This document shows positions 7,398 through 16,027 of a stretch of DNA of 64,000 bases, piece after piece. A model generated the notes under the pieces. It made no database searches. It had not been told where the DNA came from and saw only the letters and a list, made by a program, of their open reading frames with translations. The stretch's first letter is position 1. Each line of letters begins with the position of its first letter. Location: positions 1,338,980 through 1,402,979 of the forward strand of contig JAUJMO010000001.1 of NCBI GenBank assembly GCA_030446805.1, written 5' to 3'. Source of the stretch: Caulobacteraceae bacterium. Its GTDB lineage: Bacteria > Pseudomonadota > Alphaproteobacteria > Caulobacterales > Caulobacteraceae. The position numbers were made by a program, and so were the translations under genes.

Positions 7398-8870
7398 TCA
7401 GGCTCGGCAGTGCGGGCGGTCCAGCCGCACCAGCGCCAAGGCGCCCTCGACGGCGACCACCTGTCCCTCCAGCCCGGGCGGGCGCGTCCCCGGATCGCGC
7501 CTTGTGACCGCATAGTTGAAGGGCCTGGTCGGCTCGAACAGCGCGAACAGCGGCACATTGCGGTGCAGGTGGGCATAGCCGCCCAGCCACACCTTCTCCG
7601 TTTCGCTTACGAAGACCCCACACAGGTCCGGCCGTTCGGAGGCGGCCACCAGCAGCCGACTGAACGCGCCGCGGTTGTCCAGGGCCAGGGTGTCAGGAGT
7701 CCGGAAATAGGTGATCTGGCCGAGGTCGCCGAAGGTCAGCCGCGTCACGTCCGCGGCGGAGACGAGAGCCACGGCCGTCAGGGCCGTGGCCAGGGTCGGA
7801 GCCCCTCCCCAGCGCTGCAAGCTCGCGCCTGCCCGATCCACGCCCAGAGCCGCCACCGCACAGAACAGCGGCAGGGCCGGCACCACGAACCGGAACTCCT
7901 TGTGGGGAATGGGCCACAGGGAGACAAAAGCTATGAGAACGGTCCAGCTCAGCCCCGGCGCCCGCCGGCATCCGCCGATGAAGAACACGGCCGCAATCGC
8001 CGACAGGGCCGGCATCGCGGTGGAGAAGGTCTCGACATAGTAGTGCCAGGGCGCGGTGCCGAAGCTCGAGGCCTTGCCGTCGATCAGGTTGAACTTGAGG
8101 TAGACCAGCGCGGAATGAAAAGGTCGCCCCCAGGTGACCCAGTCCAGAACTCCCAGATAGGCGGCCCAGAGGGTCAGGACCGCGAATACATAACGGACGT
8201 CGCCCCAGCGACGCTGACCGGCGAGAATGCCGAGCAGGCCCAGGCAGAAAACTCCGTTCTGGAGCCGCAGAAGCACGGCGACGCCCAGCAGCGACGCGGC
8301 CCAGGCCAAGGTCCGGCGCCCGGCCCCCGGCCGCAGGGCCAGGGCGAAGGCCCACACGATGGGCGCGGCCGAGGCGGTCTCGCCCAGGGCCCGTGGGGCG
8401 AAGTAGATCATGGGCGCCGCCAGCGCGAAGATAGCCGCCCCCGCCGCCGCCGCGGGCGCCGACGCGCCCAAGCTGCGCGCCAGGTTGTGGCATCCCCAGG
8501 CGGTCAGCACGCCGAGGAAGCAGAACAGGATCTTGAACGCGGGGAGGTACTCCGCCGGCCTGTCCAGTCCCACCCCGTCGAACACGCGGAACAGCACCGC
8601 CAGCGCGCCGGGAAAGAACCAGTTGCGGGCTCCCTCGACATACTCCCAGGCACGGATGCCGTAGCCGTAGGCCAGCCCGTGCGCCGGTTCGAGGCTCTGG
8701 TAGATCTCGTCCGGCCAGTAGATGCTGTCGTCGACCGAGGCGAACCAGAGCCGCCACGCCGCCCCGGCCATGAGAGCCACAAGCAGAAGAACAGCGCCCA
8801 CTCGCGCTTCCGACAACGGCGGCGCCGCCCACCGGGTTCGCAAGGGGATATGGTCGGTTTCGGACACCAT
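7398..8870 (-). CDS. Alg9-like (GT22) mannosyltransferase-type integral membrane glycosyltransferase
   Basis: About 490 residues with many transmembrane segments. The first extracytoplasmic loop carries DDSIYWPDEIYQSLEPAH followed by YGIRAWEY, the DE-containing signature of GT-C enzymes of the Alg9/PIG-B type. A later HKEFRF motif near residue 322 is the second hallmark of GT22. Eukaryotic members transfer mannose from dolichyl-phosphate-mannose in the ER; bacterial members are rarer and would use polyprenyl-phosphate sugars (inference). No glycan gene lies next to it. An ATG at 8870 is used; a TTG nine codons upstream is possible. Confidence 0.82.
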   Translation of the reverse strand: MVSETDHIPLRTRWAAPPLSEARVGAVLLLVALMAGAAWRLWFASVDDSIYWPDEIYQSLEPAHGLAYGYGIRAWEYVEGARNWFFPGALAVLFRVFDGVGLDRPAEYLPAFKILFCFLGVLTAWGCHNLARSLGASAPAAAAGAAIFALAAPMIYFAPRALGETASAAPIVWAFALALRPGAGRRTLAWAASLLGVAVLLRLQNGVFCLGLLGILAGQRRWGDVRYVFAVLTLWAAYLGVLDWVTWGRPFHSALVYLKFNLIDGKASSFGTAPWHYYVETFSTAMPALSAIAAVFFIGGCRRAPGLSWTVLIAFVSLWPIPHKEFRFVVPALPLFCAVAALGVDRAGASLQRWGGAPTLATALTAVALVSAADVTRLTFGDLGQITYFRTPDTLALDNRGAFSRLLVAASERPDLCGVFVSETEKVWLGGYAHLHRNVPLFALFEPTRPFNYAVTRRDPGTRPPGLEGQVVAVEGALALVRLDRPHCRA

Positions 8871-8936
8871 GGGCGCTTCCCGCCACGCGCGCCCCAAGTC
8901 GGAGCGTGGCTCTCAACCCATGAACAGTCAGGGTTA

Positions 8937-8953
8937 AGGCCGCCTTTCGGCCT
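8937..8953 (-). terminator. Short hairpin at the 3' end of ispG
   Basis: AGGCCG and CGGCCT form a six-base stem around a five-base loop exactly at the ispG stop codon, followed on the minus strand by TTAA. The stem is GC-rich but the T tract is poor, so it is a weak terminator candidate only. Confidence 0.35.
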
Positions 8954-10121
8954 ATTCGGCCGCGGGCAGGAAGGCGGCCGCAGCGTCCTCGCGCACGGCC
9001 TCGTGAGGGCGCGCTTCGTCCAGCTCCCGCGCCTTTTCCTCGACCAGCGCCACGATGTGGTCGACCATGCCGAGATTGTTCTGCTTATGGTCGGGCTTGC
9101 CGGCCAGATAAACCATGCCGGCGCCCTTGCCGCCCCCGGTGAACCCCACGTCGGTGTAGAGCGCCTCGCCCGGGCCGTTCACCACGCAGCCGATGATGCT
9201 CAGGCTCATGGGGGTGGCGATGTGCGCCAGCCGCTCCTCCAGCATCGCGGTGGTCTCGATCACATTGAAGCCCTGGCGCGCGCAGGACGGGCAGGCGATG
9301 ATGTTGACGCCCCGGTGGCGCAGGCCCAGCGACTTCAGGATGTCGAACCCGACCTTGATCTCCTCCACGGGATCGGCGGCCAGCGACACGCGAATGGTGT
9401 CGCCGATCCCAGCCCACAGCATGGACCCCATGCCAATGGCGCTCTTGATGGTTCCGGCCCGCAGCGGCCCCGCCTCGGTGACGCCCAGGTGGAGCGGGCA
9501 ATCGATCGCCTCGCTGAGCTGCTGATAGGCCGCCACGGTCAGGAAAGGGTCGGACGCCTTTACCGAGATCTTGAACTCGTGGAAGTCGTGGTCCTGCAGG
9601 ATGCGCGCGTGGCTGAGCGCGCTCTCCACCATGGCCTCCGGGCAGGGCTCGCCATACTTCTCGAGCAGGTCGCGCTCCAGCGAGCCGGCGTTGACGCCGA
9701 TCCGCATGGAGCAGCCGTGGTCCTTGGCCGCCTGGATCACCTCGCGCACCCGAGCGGGAGAGCCGATGTTCCCGGGGTTGATGCGCAGGCAGGCAGCGCC
9801 CGCCTCCGCCGCCTCGATCCCGCGCCGGTAGTGAAAGTGGATGTCCGCCACGAGCGGCACGCGGGCCTCGCGCGCGATGGTGCGGAAAGCCGCCGTGCTT
9901 TCCTCGTCGGGGCAGGACACGCGCACGATGTCGGCCCCGGCCTCCTCCAGTCGCCGGATCTGATCGAGGGTGGCCGCCGCATCGGTCGTCGGCGTATTGG
10001 TCATGGACTGGACGGAGATCGGCGCGTCGCCGCCCACCAACACCTTGCCCACACGGATTTGCCGCGACGGCCTGCGCTGGATCGCGCGCCAGGGACGGAC
10101 GTGAGTGTGGTCAAGCGCCAT
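8952..10121 (-). CDS. ispG: 4-hydroxy-3-methylbut-2-en-1-yl diphosphate synthase (IspG/GcpE)
   Basis: A 389-residue 4Fe-4S enzyme of the non-mevalonate isoprenoid pathway that converts MEcPP to HMBPP. The N-terminal TIM-barrel segments ([31 protein letters not shown]) are present. The cluster-binding Cys residues are seen in the CPSCARQGF motif and in [10 protein letters not shown]. Length and order match the bacterial single-insert form. The ATG at 10121 opens the gene, which diverges from the threonine aldolase gene with about 70 bases between. Confidence 0.96.
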   Translation of the reverse strand: MALDHTHVRPWRAIQRRPSRQIRVGKVLVGGDAPISVQSMTNTPTTDAAATLDQIRRLEEAGADIVRVSCPDEESTAAFRTIAREARVPLVADIHFHYRRGIEAAEAGAACLRINPGNIGSPARVREVIQAAKDHGCSMRIGVNAGSLERDLLEKYGEPCPEAMVESALSHARILQDHDFHEFKISVKASDPFLTVAAYQQLSEAIDCPLHLGVTEAGPLRAGTIKSAIGMGSMLWAGIGDTIRVSLAADPVEEIKVGFDILKSLGLRHRGVNIIACPSCARQGFNVIETTAMLEERLAHIATPMSLSIIGCVVNGPGEALYTDVGFTGGGKGAGMVYLAGKPDHKQNNLGMVDHIVALVEEKARELDEARPHEAVREDAAAAFLPAAE

Positions 10122-10193
10122 GCGCGCAATCTAAGCCGCCCCCGCGCGCCTCGCCAGCTTGAACCGCCGCGCCCGCCGTCTTAGGCCCGCGAC

Positions 10194-11228
10194 ATGACCC
10201 CGCGTTACGACTTCGCTTCCGACAACGTCGCCGGCGCCGCCCCGGAGGCGGTTCAGGCCCTCATCGACCACAACACCGGTTCGGCCTCGGGCTATGGCAC
10301 GGACCTTGTCACCCGCCGCGCGGCCGATCTCGTGCGCGAGTTGCTGGACGCGGACGCCGACATCCGCTTCGTGGCCAACGGCACGGCGGCCAACGCCTTG
10401 GGCGTGGCCGCCCTGGCGCGGCCCTTCGAGGCCGTGCTCTGCCACGAGCACGCCCACATCCGGACGGACGAGACGGGCGCCCCCGGCTTCTTCGGTCAAG
10501 GCGTGGGCCTCCTCACCCTGGCCGGCGCGTCCGGCAAGATCGACGCGGCCGCCCTCCAGACCGCGCTGGAGCAGCCGGACGTCTCGCACCGCCAGTCCCC
10601 GGCGGCCCTGTCGCTTACCAACGCCACGGAATACGGCACGGTCTACACCGACGACGAGCTCCGGCGATTGATCGAACTCGCCGACGCCTACGCCGGCCAC
10701 CAGGGCCGCGGCCTGCCCGTGCATCTGGACGGCGCCCGGCTGGCCAACGCCGCCGCGGCCGGCTTCGAGCTCAAGGAGCTCCCCCGCATGGGGGTGGACC
10801 TGCTGGTGATCGGCGGAACCAAGGCCGGCATGACGCCCACGGAGGCCATCGTGCTGTTCGACAAGTCGCTCTCGCCCCGCTTCGACGCGCGGCTGAAGCA
10901 GGCGGGTCAGCTCACCTCCAAAGGTCGCTTCCTGAGCGCGCCCTGGATCGGCATGCTGGAAACAGGCGCCTGGGGGGACCGCGCCGGCCACGCCAACGCC
11001 ATGGCGCAGCGGCTGGCGACCGCGGTTGCGCCGCACTTCCCCCTCACCCATCCCGTCCAGGCCAACGCCGTGTTCGTGCGCATGGAGGAGCCGGCGCTGG
11101 GACGGCTGCGGGAGCAGGGCTGGTTCGTGTATCGTTTCCTGGACGGCAGCGTGCGCATGATGTGCTCCTGGGCCACCGCGCCCGACGCCGTGGACGAGTT
11201 CGCCGCCGCAGTGGCCGCAATTGTTTGA
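10194..11228 (+). CDS. ltaE: Low-specificity L-threonine aldolase / beta-eliminating lyase family protein
   Basis: A 344-residue PLP enzyme of fold type I. It starts with the family signature FASDNVAGAAPEA and has VANGTAANALGV and HEHAHIRTDE. The substrate/cofactor segment LPVHLDGARLANA and the PLP-lysine in GGTKAGM (around residue 210) follow. It should cleave L-threonine or L-allo-threonine to glycine and acetaldehyde; specificity cannot be read from sequence. It is a single gene, convergent with accA across a short tandem-repeat spacer. Confidence 0.87.
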   Translation: MTPRYDFASDNVAGAAPEAVQALIDHNTGSASGYGTDLVTRRAADLVRELLDADADIRFVANGTAANALGVAALARPFEAVLCHEHAHIRTDETGAPGFFGQGVGLLTLAGASGKIDAAALQTALEQPDVSHRQSPAALSLTNATEYGTVYTDDELRRLIELADAYAGHQGRGLPVHLDGARLANAAAAGFELKELPRMGVDLLVIGGTKAGMTPTEAIVLFDKSLSPRFDARLKQAGQLTSKGRFLSAPWIGMLETGAWGDRAGHANAMAQRLATAVAPHFPLTHPVQANAVFVRMEEPALGRLREQGWFVYRFLDGSVRMMCSWATAPDAVDEFAAAVAAIV

Positions 11229-11232
11229 AATC

Positions 11233-11314
11233 GCCGTGAACGGCTCAGGCGCTTAAGGTCCCCGTGAACGGCTCAGGCGCTTGAGGGCGCCGTCAGCGGC
11301 TCAGGCATCGGAGG
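11233..11314. repeat. Three imperfect 28-bp tandem repeats at the 3' end of accA
   Basis: Units start at 11233, 11261 and 11289. Each holds a GCCG/CGGC-type mini-hairpin (CCGTGAACGG in the first two) followed by CTCAGGC. The third unit overlaps the last codons and stop of accA. The copies therefore look like outward duplications of the accA terminus into the spacer between two convergent genes. Confidence 0.7.
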
Positions 11315-12271
11315 CCCGGCCGATCGCGTAGAACCGTTCGGCCCGCTGCCGACGAAGCGCTTTCGGAGACAGGCGGGCCAGATCCCGCAGCTCGAGCTCC
11401 AGCGCGTCCCCCACGGCCGCAATGGCGGCGGCCGGGTCGGAATGCGCCCCGCCCAGGGGCTCCCGCACGATCCGGTCGACGATGCGCAACGCCAGCAGGT
11501 CCTCCGCGGTGATCTTCATCGCCGCGGCGGCCTCCTTCGCTCGGGCGCCGTCGCGGAACAGGATGGAGGCCGCGCCCTCCGGCGAGATGACCGAATAGAT
11601 GGAATGCTCCAGGATCAGCACCCTGTTGGCTGCGGCCAAGGCGATGGCCCCGCCCGAACCGCCCTCGCCGGTCACCACCGTCACGAACGGGACGCCCAGC
11701 GTCAGCCCTCGTTCCGTGGACCGCGCAATCGCTTCCGCCTGACCGCGCTCTTCCGCCCCTAGGCCGGGATAGGCGCCGCCGTATCCACCAGACTGATCAC
11801 CGCCAAGCCGAACCGTTCAGCCATCTCCATCAAGCGCACCGCCTTGCGGTAGCCTTCCGGCCGGGCCATGCCGAAATTGTGCCGGAGGCGGCTGGCCGTG
11901 TCGGCCCCCTTCTCATGCCCCATCACCAGCACGGGCGTGCCGCGAAACCGCCCCAGCCCGCCCACGATCGCCTGATCGTCGGCGAACTTGCGGTCGCCGC
12001 GCAGCTCCACCCAGTCTTCGATCAGGGCCGACACATAGTCCTGAAAATGGGGCCGGCCCGGATGCCGGGCGACCTGCGTCTTCCGCCAGGGATCGAGCTG
12101 GGCGTAGAGGTCGGTCCGCAGCACCTCCGCTCGGTCGCGCAGCGCGTGCAGCTCCGCCCCGATCGCGACGGAGCGGGACCGCTCGGCGATCTTGGACAAT
12201 TCGTCGATCTTGCCTTCCAGCTCGGCGATGGGCCGCTCGAAGTCGAGGTAATGGCGTGCGGGAGGAGTCAT
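11301..12271 (-). pseudogene. accA: Acetyl-CoA carboxylase carboxyltransferase subunit alpha, frameshifted by one missing base
   Basis: The N-terminal part (12271 to about 11776) and the C-terminal part (about 11776 to 11301) together make a normal AccA of about 323 residues: N-terminal DFERPIAELEGKIDELS, then GHEKGADT and RHNFGMARPEGYRKA, then VVTGEGGSGGAIALA and HSIYSVISPEGAAS. At about 11776 the expected VDTAGAYPG is read as VDTAAPIP-stop because one G is missing from a GGG run on the coding strand. AccA/AccD transfer carboxyl from biotin to acetyl-CoA for fatty-acid synthesis, and the subunit is normally essential. A sequencing or assembly error is therefore likelier than a real null. The ATG at 12271 has a good AGGAAAGG ribosome site. 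Confidence 0.9.
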
Positions 12272-12370
12272 CGACCGCCTTTCCTATGACCGGGAACCCC
12301 ACGTCACAAGATGGAAGGCGTCTTCCACCGACGGCCAAGTCGTGCAACCTTCGCGCAGGAGGGCGAAAAC

Positions 12371-12658
12371 ATGTTCGTCGAGATGCTTGCCGCGCTCAGC
12401 GCCGCCGCCGTGATCTCCACCGCTCAAGCACCCGCGCCTGTCGCCGGCGCCTCAGCCCAAGCTGGTGCATCCACGACCGCGCCCCCACCGGAGATCGACA
12501 AGGAGGATCGGATCGTCTGCCGTTCGGTTCGTCAGACGGGAAGCCGCTTTCCGGTTCGGGAATGCATGACCGAGGCGGAGCGGGAGTTGCGGGCCCTCCA
12601 AGCTCGAAGCGACAAGGACCGGCAGTACCTGCGGGGTCGTCCCAGGAGGGCGCGGTGA
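12371..12658 (+). CDS. Small secreted protein with RIVCRSVRQTGSR-type motif
   Basis: A 95-residue protein starting at an ATG preceded by AGGAGG. An N-terminal signal peptide (MFVEMLAALSAAAVISTAQA) and a Pro/Ala linker come first. A conserved-looking block DRIVCRSVRQTGSRF ending in EC then T-EAERE follows, with two Cys about 17 residues apart. This pattern recurs in small periplasmic proteins of Caulobacterales and sphingomonads whose role is unknown. Its TGA overlaps the ATG of the next gene, so the two are coupled. Confidence 0.65.
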   Translation: MFVEMLAALSAAAVISTAQAPAPVAGASAQAGASTTAPPPEIDKEDRIVCRSVRQTGSRFPVRECMTEAERELRALQARSDKDRQYLRGRPRRAR

Positions 12659-13119
12659 TGTCCCGAGCCGCCCTTTCCGCCGTGACCCTGCTCTTGGGAG
12701 CCGCCTCCGCCTCGACCGGCGTGGCCGCCCAGGATCTGCTCTACCGTTACCGCCCGGTCGAGGTCCAAGCGCTGGCCCGCTACGGGGAACAGCCCTACTG
12801 GCGGGTGTTGGCCACCTGCGCCGGCATGCACGGGGCTCTGGTGAACCAGTATGAGGCGCAGGCTCGCCCCGCCGGAGGTTCAGCCGCCAGGGCTCGCGCT
12901 CTGGCCTTCATGGGTTCGGCTCTACGTCAGGCGCAAGCCGATCGCGGATTGGACCGGTCCGGCGCGCTCGACCTGGTGACGCCGGCGGTGAACGAAGGCC
13001 GCGTGCTGGGGTCGGCGCTGCTCCAGCGGCGAACAAACGGCTATACGGCCGAGCAGCTCGTCGACGTCATGTGCACTCAGGTCAGCGAGCGACACGCGCG
13101 GGCGACCCGAGGGCGCTAG
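12658..13119 (+). CDS. Hypothetical secreted protein
   Basis: A 153-residue protein whose ATG overlaps the preceding stop (TGATG) and has CCAGGAGGG upstream. The signal peptide MSRAALSAVTLLLGAASASTG ends near VAAQD. The mature part is helical and contains two Cys (ATCAGMHG and DVMCTQV), probably a disulfide. No family is recognised. It pairs with the preceding small secreted protein, so a shared periplasmic role is possible. Confidence 0.6.
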   Translation: MSRAALSAVTLLLGAASASTGVAAQDLLYRYRPVEVQALARYGEQPYWRVLATCAGMHGALVNQYEAQARPAGGSAARARALAFMGSALRQAQADRGLDRSGALDLVTPAVNEGRVLGSALLQRRTNGYTAEQLVDVMCTQVSERHARATRGR

Positions 13120-13140
13120 GGCCGAACAGGGCCCCGCTGC

Positions 13141-13263
13141 TCAGCGCGCAGCCACGAACGCCTGTTCCCCGCATACGGTCGTCCATGAGTCCGCCAGTTC
13201 CTCGTAGGTGGTCGCACCGGCCGAGGTCAGCAGGGCCGCGCCGACGATGAGGAACCGCTTCAC
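13141..13263 (-). CDS. Possible 40-residue secreted peptide
   Basis: A short frame from GTG at 13261-13263 (or an ATG at 13281) encodes MKRFLIVGAALLTSAGATTY followed by about 20 polar residues with one Cys. The first 17 residues resemble a signal peptide, and a GGAG lies upstream of the GTG. It is the only sensible frame between the neighbouring genes. It could also be the remnant of a longer secreted protein. No family is recognised. Confidence 0.33.
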   Translation of the reverse strand: MKRFLIVGAALLTSAGATTYEELADSWTTVCGEQAFVAAR

Positions 13264-13336
13264 GTCCGTTCTCCGCTCCATGCGGCTGGATGTCGCACAC
13301 CCAAGCTGAAGCGTGCTGAACGCGGCACCTCCGGGC

Positions 13337-14260
13337 TCAGCCTGTGCGGGCGAGCGGGTGGGCGCGGTGGACCAGCTCCCGGAGCCGGTCGGAGGCCACA
13401 TGGGTGTAGATCTGGGTGGTGGCGATGTCGGCGTGCCCCAACAGCTTCTGCACAACGCGCAGGTCGGCCCCGCCCTCAAGCAGATGGGTGGCAAAGGCGT
13501 GGCGCAGGACGTGTGGACTGACGCGCGCCGGATCGATCCCGGCGTCCAGCGCCGCCTGATCCAGCAGTTGGGCGAACCTGCGCGAAGACAGCCGTCCGCC
13601 CTTGCCACGCGACGGGAACAGCCAGGGATTGGCCTTATCTCCCGCCGGGACGTGGGCCGGGCGGGCCGCCAGGTAGGCCTGCACCGCCGCCCCGGCCGTG
13701 GTGTTCAGCGGAGCCAGCCTTTCCTTCCCCCCCTTGCCGCGAACGATCAGGAAGGCGGGGTCGCGCTCCAGCGCCGCCACCGGCAACGCCAGGAGTTCGC
13801 TGATCCGCAGGCCGGAGGCGTAGAGCAGTTCGATCATGCACACGAGGCGCAGCCCGCCCGCGCCATCGGCTGCTTCGGCCGCAGCCAGGATCGCCTCCAC
13901 CTCCGCCCGGCTCAGCACCTTGGGCAGCGACCGCCCGCGCTTGGGCGCCTCCACCCGGCGCGCCGGATCGTCTGTGCGCCAGCCCTCGCCAAGCCCGAAA
14001 CGATAGAACTGCCGCACGGCCGCCCGTCGTCGCGCCGCGGTGGCGGGCGACAGCCCCCGTACGCTCAGGTCCTCGAACCAGGCCTCCACGTCGGTGCAGC
14101 CGGCCCGGTTCAGGTCCAGCCCACGCCCGGCCAGGAAGGCTTCGGCGTCCGCCAGGTCACGTCCGTAGGCCGAGAGCGTGTGGGGCGAAGCCGCACGCTC
14201 AACCGCCATCATCTCCAGAAAAGCTTCGATCTGCGCACCGGCTCCCGACACCTTCAACAC
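13337..14260 (-). CDS. xerD: Site-specific tyrosine recombinase XerD
   Basis: About 307 residues. The N-terminal SAM-like DNA-binding domain (FLEMMAVERAASPHTLSAYGRDL) covers residues 14-100. The catalytic domain carries the R-K-H-R-H-Y set: Arg in LYASGLRISELL, Lys in RGKGGKER, HxLR in SPHVLRHAFATHLLEGG, His in LLGHADIATT and nucleophile Tyr in QIYTHV. With XerC it resolves chromosome dimers at dif. The start is probably GTG at 14260 (others at 14251 or Met17 are possible). It diverges from aroK across about 43 bases, an arrangement that marks it as housekeeping rather than phage. Confidence 0.93.
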   Translation of the reverse strand: MLKVSGAGAQIEAFLEMMAVERAASPHTLSAYGRDLADAEAFLAGRGLDLNRAGCTDVEAWFEDLSVRGLSPATAARRRAAVRQFYRFGLGEGWRTDDPARRVEAPKRGRSLPKVLSRAEVEAILAAAEAADGAGGLRLVCMIELLYASGLRISELLALPVAALERDPAFLIVRGKGGKERLAPLNTTAGAAVQAYLAARPAHVPAGDKANPWLFPSRGKGGRLSSRRFAQLLDQAALDAGIDPARVSPHVLRHAFATHLLEGGADLRVVQKLLGHADIATTQIYTHVASDRLRELVHRAHPLARTG

Positions 14261-14303
14261 CGTTCGCTTTGCGTGGAACCTTGGTGTATGCGTCCCGCCC
14301 CTT

Positions 14304-14918
14304 ATGGAACCGTCAAGGTCCTCCGCCCAGGCGGCCCCGCCCGCCTCGCCCGAACCCGAGCCCGAGGTGGGCCACAGCCCGCCGCCCGCTCCCCAGACCC
14401 GCTCCGTGGTGCTGGTCGGCCTGATGGGCGCCGGCAAGACCACCGTCGGGCGCAGGCTGGCGCGCGCGCTCGGCCTGCCGTTCAAGGACGCAGACGGCGA
14501 GATCGAAATTGCCGCCGGGCGCTCGGTATCCGAGATTTTCGCGGATCGCGGCGAAGGCGAGTTCCGCGCAGGCGAGCGCCGGGTGATCCAGAGGCTGCTG
14601 GACGGTTCGCCCATGGTGCTGGCCACCGGCGGGGGGGCCTTCATGAATGCGGACACGCGCAGGCTGATCCGGGCGCGCGCGGTCAGCATATGGCTCCGCG
14701 CCGACCTGGACGTGCTGGCGGCCCGTTGCGGCCGCCGCAACACCCGCCCCCTTCTGCAAACAGGCGATCCGCGCCAGACCCTGGAGCGGCTGGCGCGGGA
14801 GCGTTACCCCATCTACGCCGAAGCGGACCTGACCGTAGAGACCTCGGAGACGCCGCATGAGGCCGCGGTGGCCGCCATCCTGGAGGCGCTGCGACGCTTC
14901 GAAGCGCGCACCGCATGA
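14304..14918 (+). CDS. aroK: Shikimate kinase
   Basis: About 204 residues with a Pro-rich N-terminal extension of about 35 residues before the kinase core. Walker A is [15 protein letters not shown]. The DADGEIE shikimate-binding segment, the [10 protein letters not shown] motif, the GGGAFMN motif and the Arg-rich lid (RNTRPLL) follow in order. It phosphorylates shikimate at the 3-hydroxyl. Its TGA overlaps the aroB ATG (ATGA), so aroK-aroB are translationally coupled, a common pairing. Confidence 0.95.
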   Translation: MEPSRSSAQAAPPASPEPEPEVGHSPPPAPQTRSVVLVGLMGAGKTTVGRRLARALGLPFKDADGEIEIAAGRSVSEIFADRGEGEFRAGERRVIQRLLDGSPMVLATGGGAFMNADTRRLIRARAVSIWLRADLDVLAARCGRRNTRPLLQTGDPRQTLERLARERYPIYAEADLTVETSETPHEAAVAAILEALRRFEARTA

Positions 14919-16027
14919 AATCCGTCCCCGTGCGACTCGCCGGCCGCGACTACCATGTGGCGGTCGGCCCCGGCTTGCTTGACGCGGCGGGCGAACGCAT
15001 CGCGCCGCTCCTGAAACGGCCCCGCCTGCCGATCGTGGCCGACGCAACGGTGGCCGCCCTGCACGGCCCGCGGCTCTTGGCCGGCCTGGAGCGGGCGGGC
15101 GTGCAAGGCGTGCTGATCGCCGTGCCGCCGGGCGAGGCCAGCAAGAGCTTTGCGGAACTGGAGCGCGTGCTGGACCGGCTGCTGGAGCTTCGGCTCGACC
15201 GCGGCGACACGGTGGCGGCGTTCGGGGGCGGCGTGATCGGCGACCTGGCCGGTCTAGCGGCCGCACTGCACAAGCGCGGCTCGCCCTTTGTCCAAATCCC
15301 AACCACCCTGCTGGCCCAAGTGGACAGCGCGGTGGGCGGCAAGACCGCGATCGACACGCCCCGCGGCAAGAACCTGATCGGAGCCTTTCACCAGCCGCGC
15401 CTGGTGCTGGCCGACACCGATGTACTGGCCACCCTGCCCTTGCGCGAGCTCCGCGCCGGCCTGGCCGAGGTCGTCAAGGCGGCGTTGATCGAGGACCCCG
15501 ACTTCTTCGACTGGCTGGAGGCGCGCGCCGGCGCCGTTCTAGCGCTCGATCCCGCAGCGGTGGCCCACGCCGTGGTCCGGGCGGTCGAGATCAAGGCCGC
15601 CATCGTGGCCGAAGACGAGCACGAGACCACCGGCCGCCGCGCGCTGCTCAACCTCGGCCACACCTTCGCCCACGCCTTTGAGGCCGAGGCGGGCTATGAC
15701 GCCGCCGCCCTGCTGCACGGCGAAGCCGTCGCCCTGGGTTGCGCCCTGGCCTACCGCTTCGCCGTCGGCGGGGGTCTCTGCCCGCCCGCCGACGCCGCCC
15801 GGGCGGAGACGCTGCTGGCGCGCTGCGGCCTGCCCACCTCCCTCTCCCACCTGTCCCAGACCTTCGACGCCGACCGGCTGCTCGACCGCATGGCGGACGA
15901 CAAAAAGGCGGAAGGCGGCGCGCTCACCCTCATCCTCCCCCGCCGCATCGGCGAGGCGTTCACCCACCGCGACGTGGCCCGCGCGACCCTGCGCGACTTC
16001 CTCATCTCCGAAGGAGTTCAACCTTGA
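14915..16027 (+). CDS. aroB: 3-dehydroquinate synthase
   Basis: 370 residues. The NAD-binding N-domain carries [19 protein letters not shown] and [19 protein letters not shown]. The metal-binding C-domain carries the [12 protein letters not shown] and LHGEAVALG histidines. It converts DAHP to 3-dehydroquinate, the second step of the shikimate pathway. Length is normal. It overlaps aroK at its start. At its end the TGA overlaps a TTG that is the likely start of the CNNM/CBS gene, suggesting a three-gene operon. Confidence 0.96.
   Translation: MKSVPVRLAGRDYHVAVGPGLLDAAGERIAPLLKRPRLPIVADATVAALHGPRLLAGLERAGVQGVLIAVPPGEASKSFAELERVLDRLLELRLDRGDTVAAFGGGVIGDLAGLAAALHKRGSPFVQIPTTLLAQVDSAVGGKTAIDTPRGKNLIGAFHQPRLVLADTDVLATLPLRELRAGLAEVVKAALIEDPDFFDWLEARAGAVLALDPAAVAHAVVRAVEIKAAIVAEDEHETTGRRALLNLGHTFAHAFEAEAGYDAAALLHGEAVALGCALAYRFAVGGGLCPPADAARAETLLARCGLPTSLSHLSQTFDADRLLDRMADDKKAEGGALTLILPRRIGEAFTHRDVARATLRDFLISEGVQP

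Noticed and set aside
7341-10184. A plus-strand open frame of about 950 codons
   Set aside because: It lies antisense to the GT22 and ispG genes, with shadow-type Arg/Gly/Gln-rich composition and no recognisable motif.
13337-14260. Mobile-element integrase
   Set aside because: The tyrosine recombinase has XerD length and motifs and sits in a housekeeping setting next to aroK-aroB, with no attachment site or phage gene.
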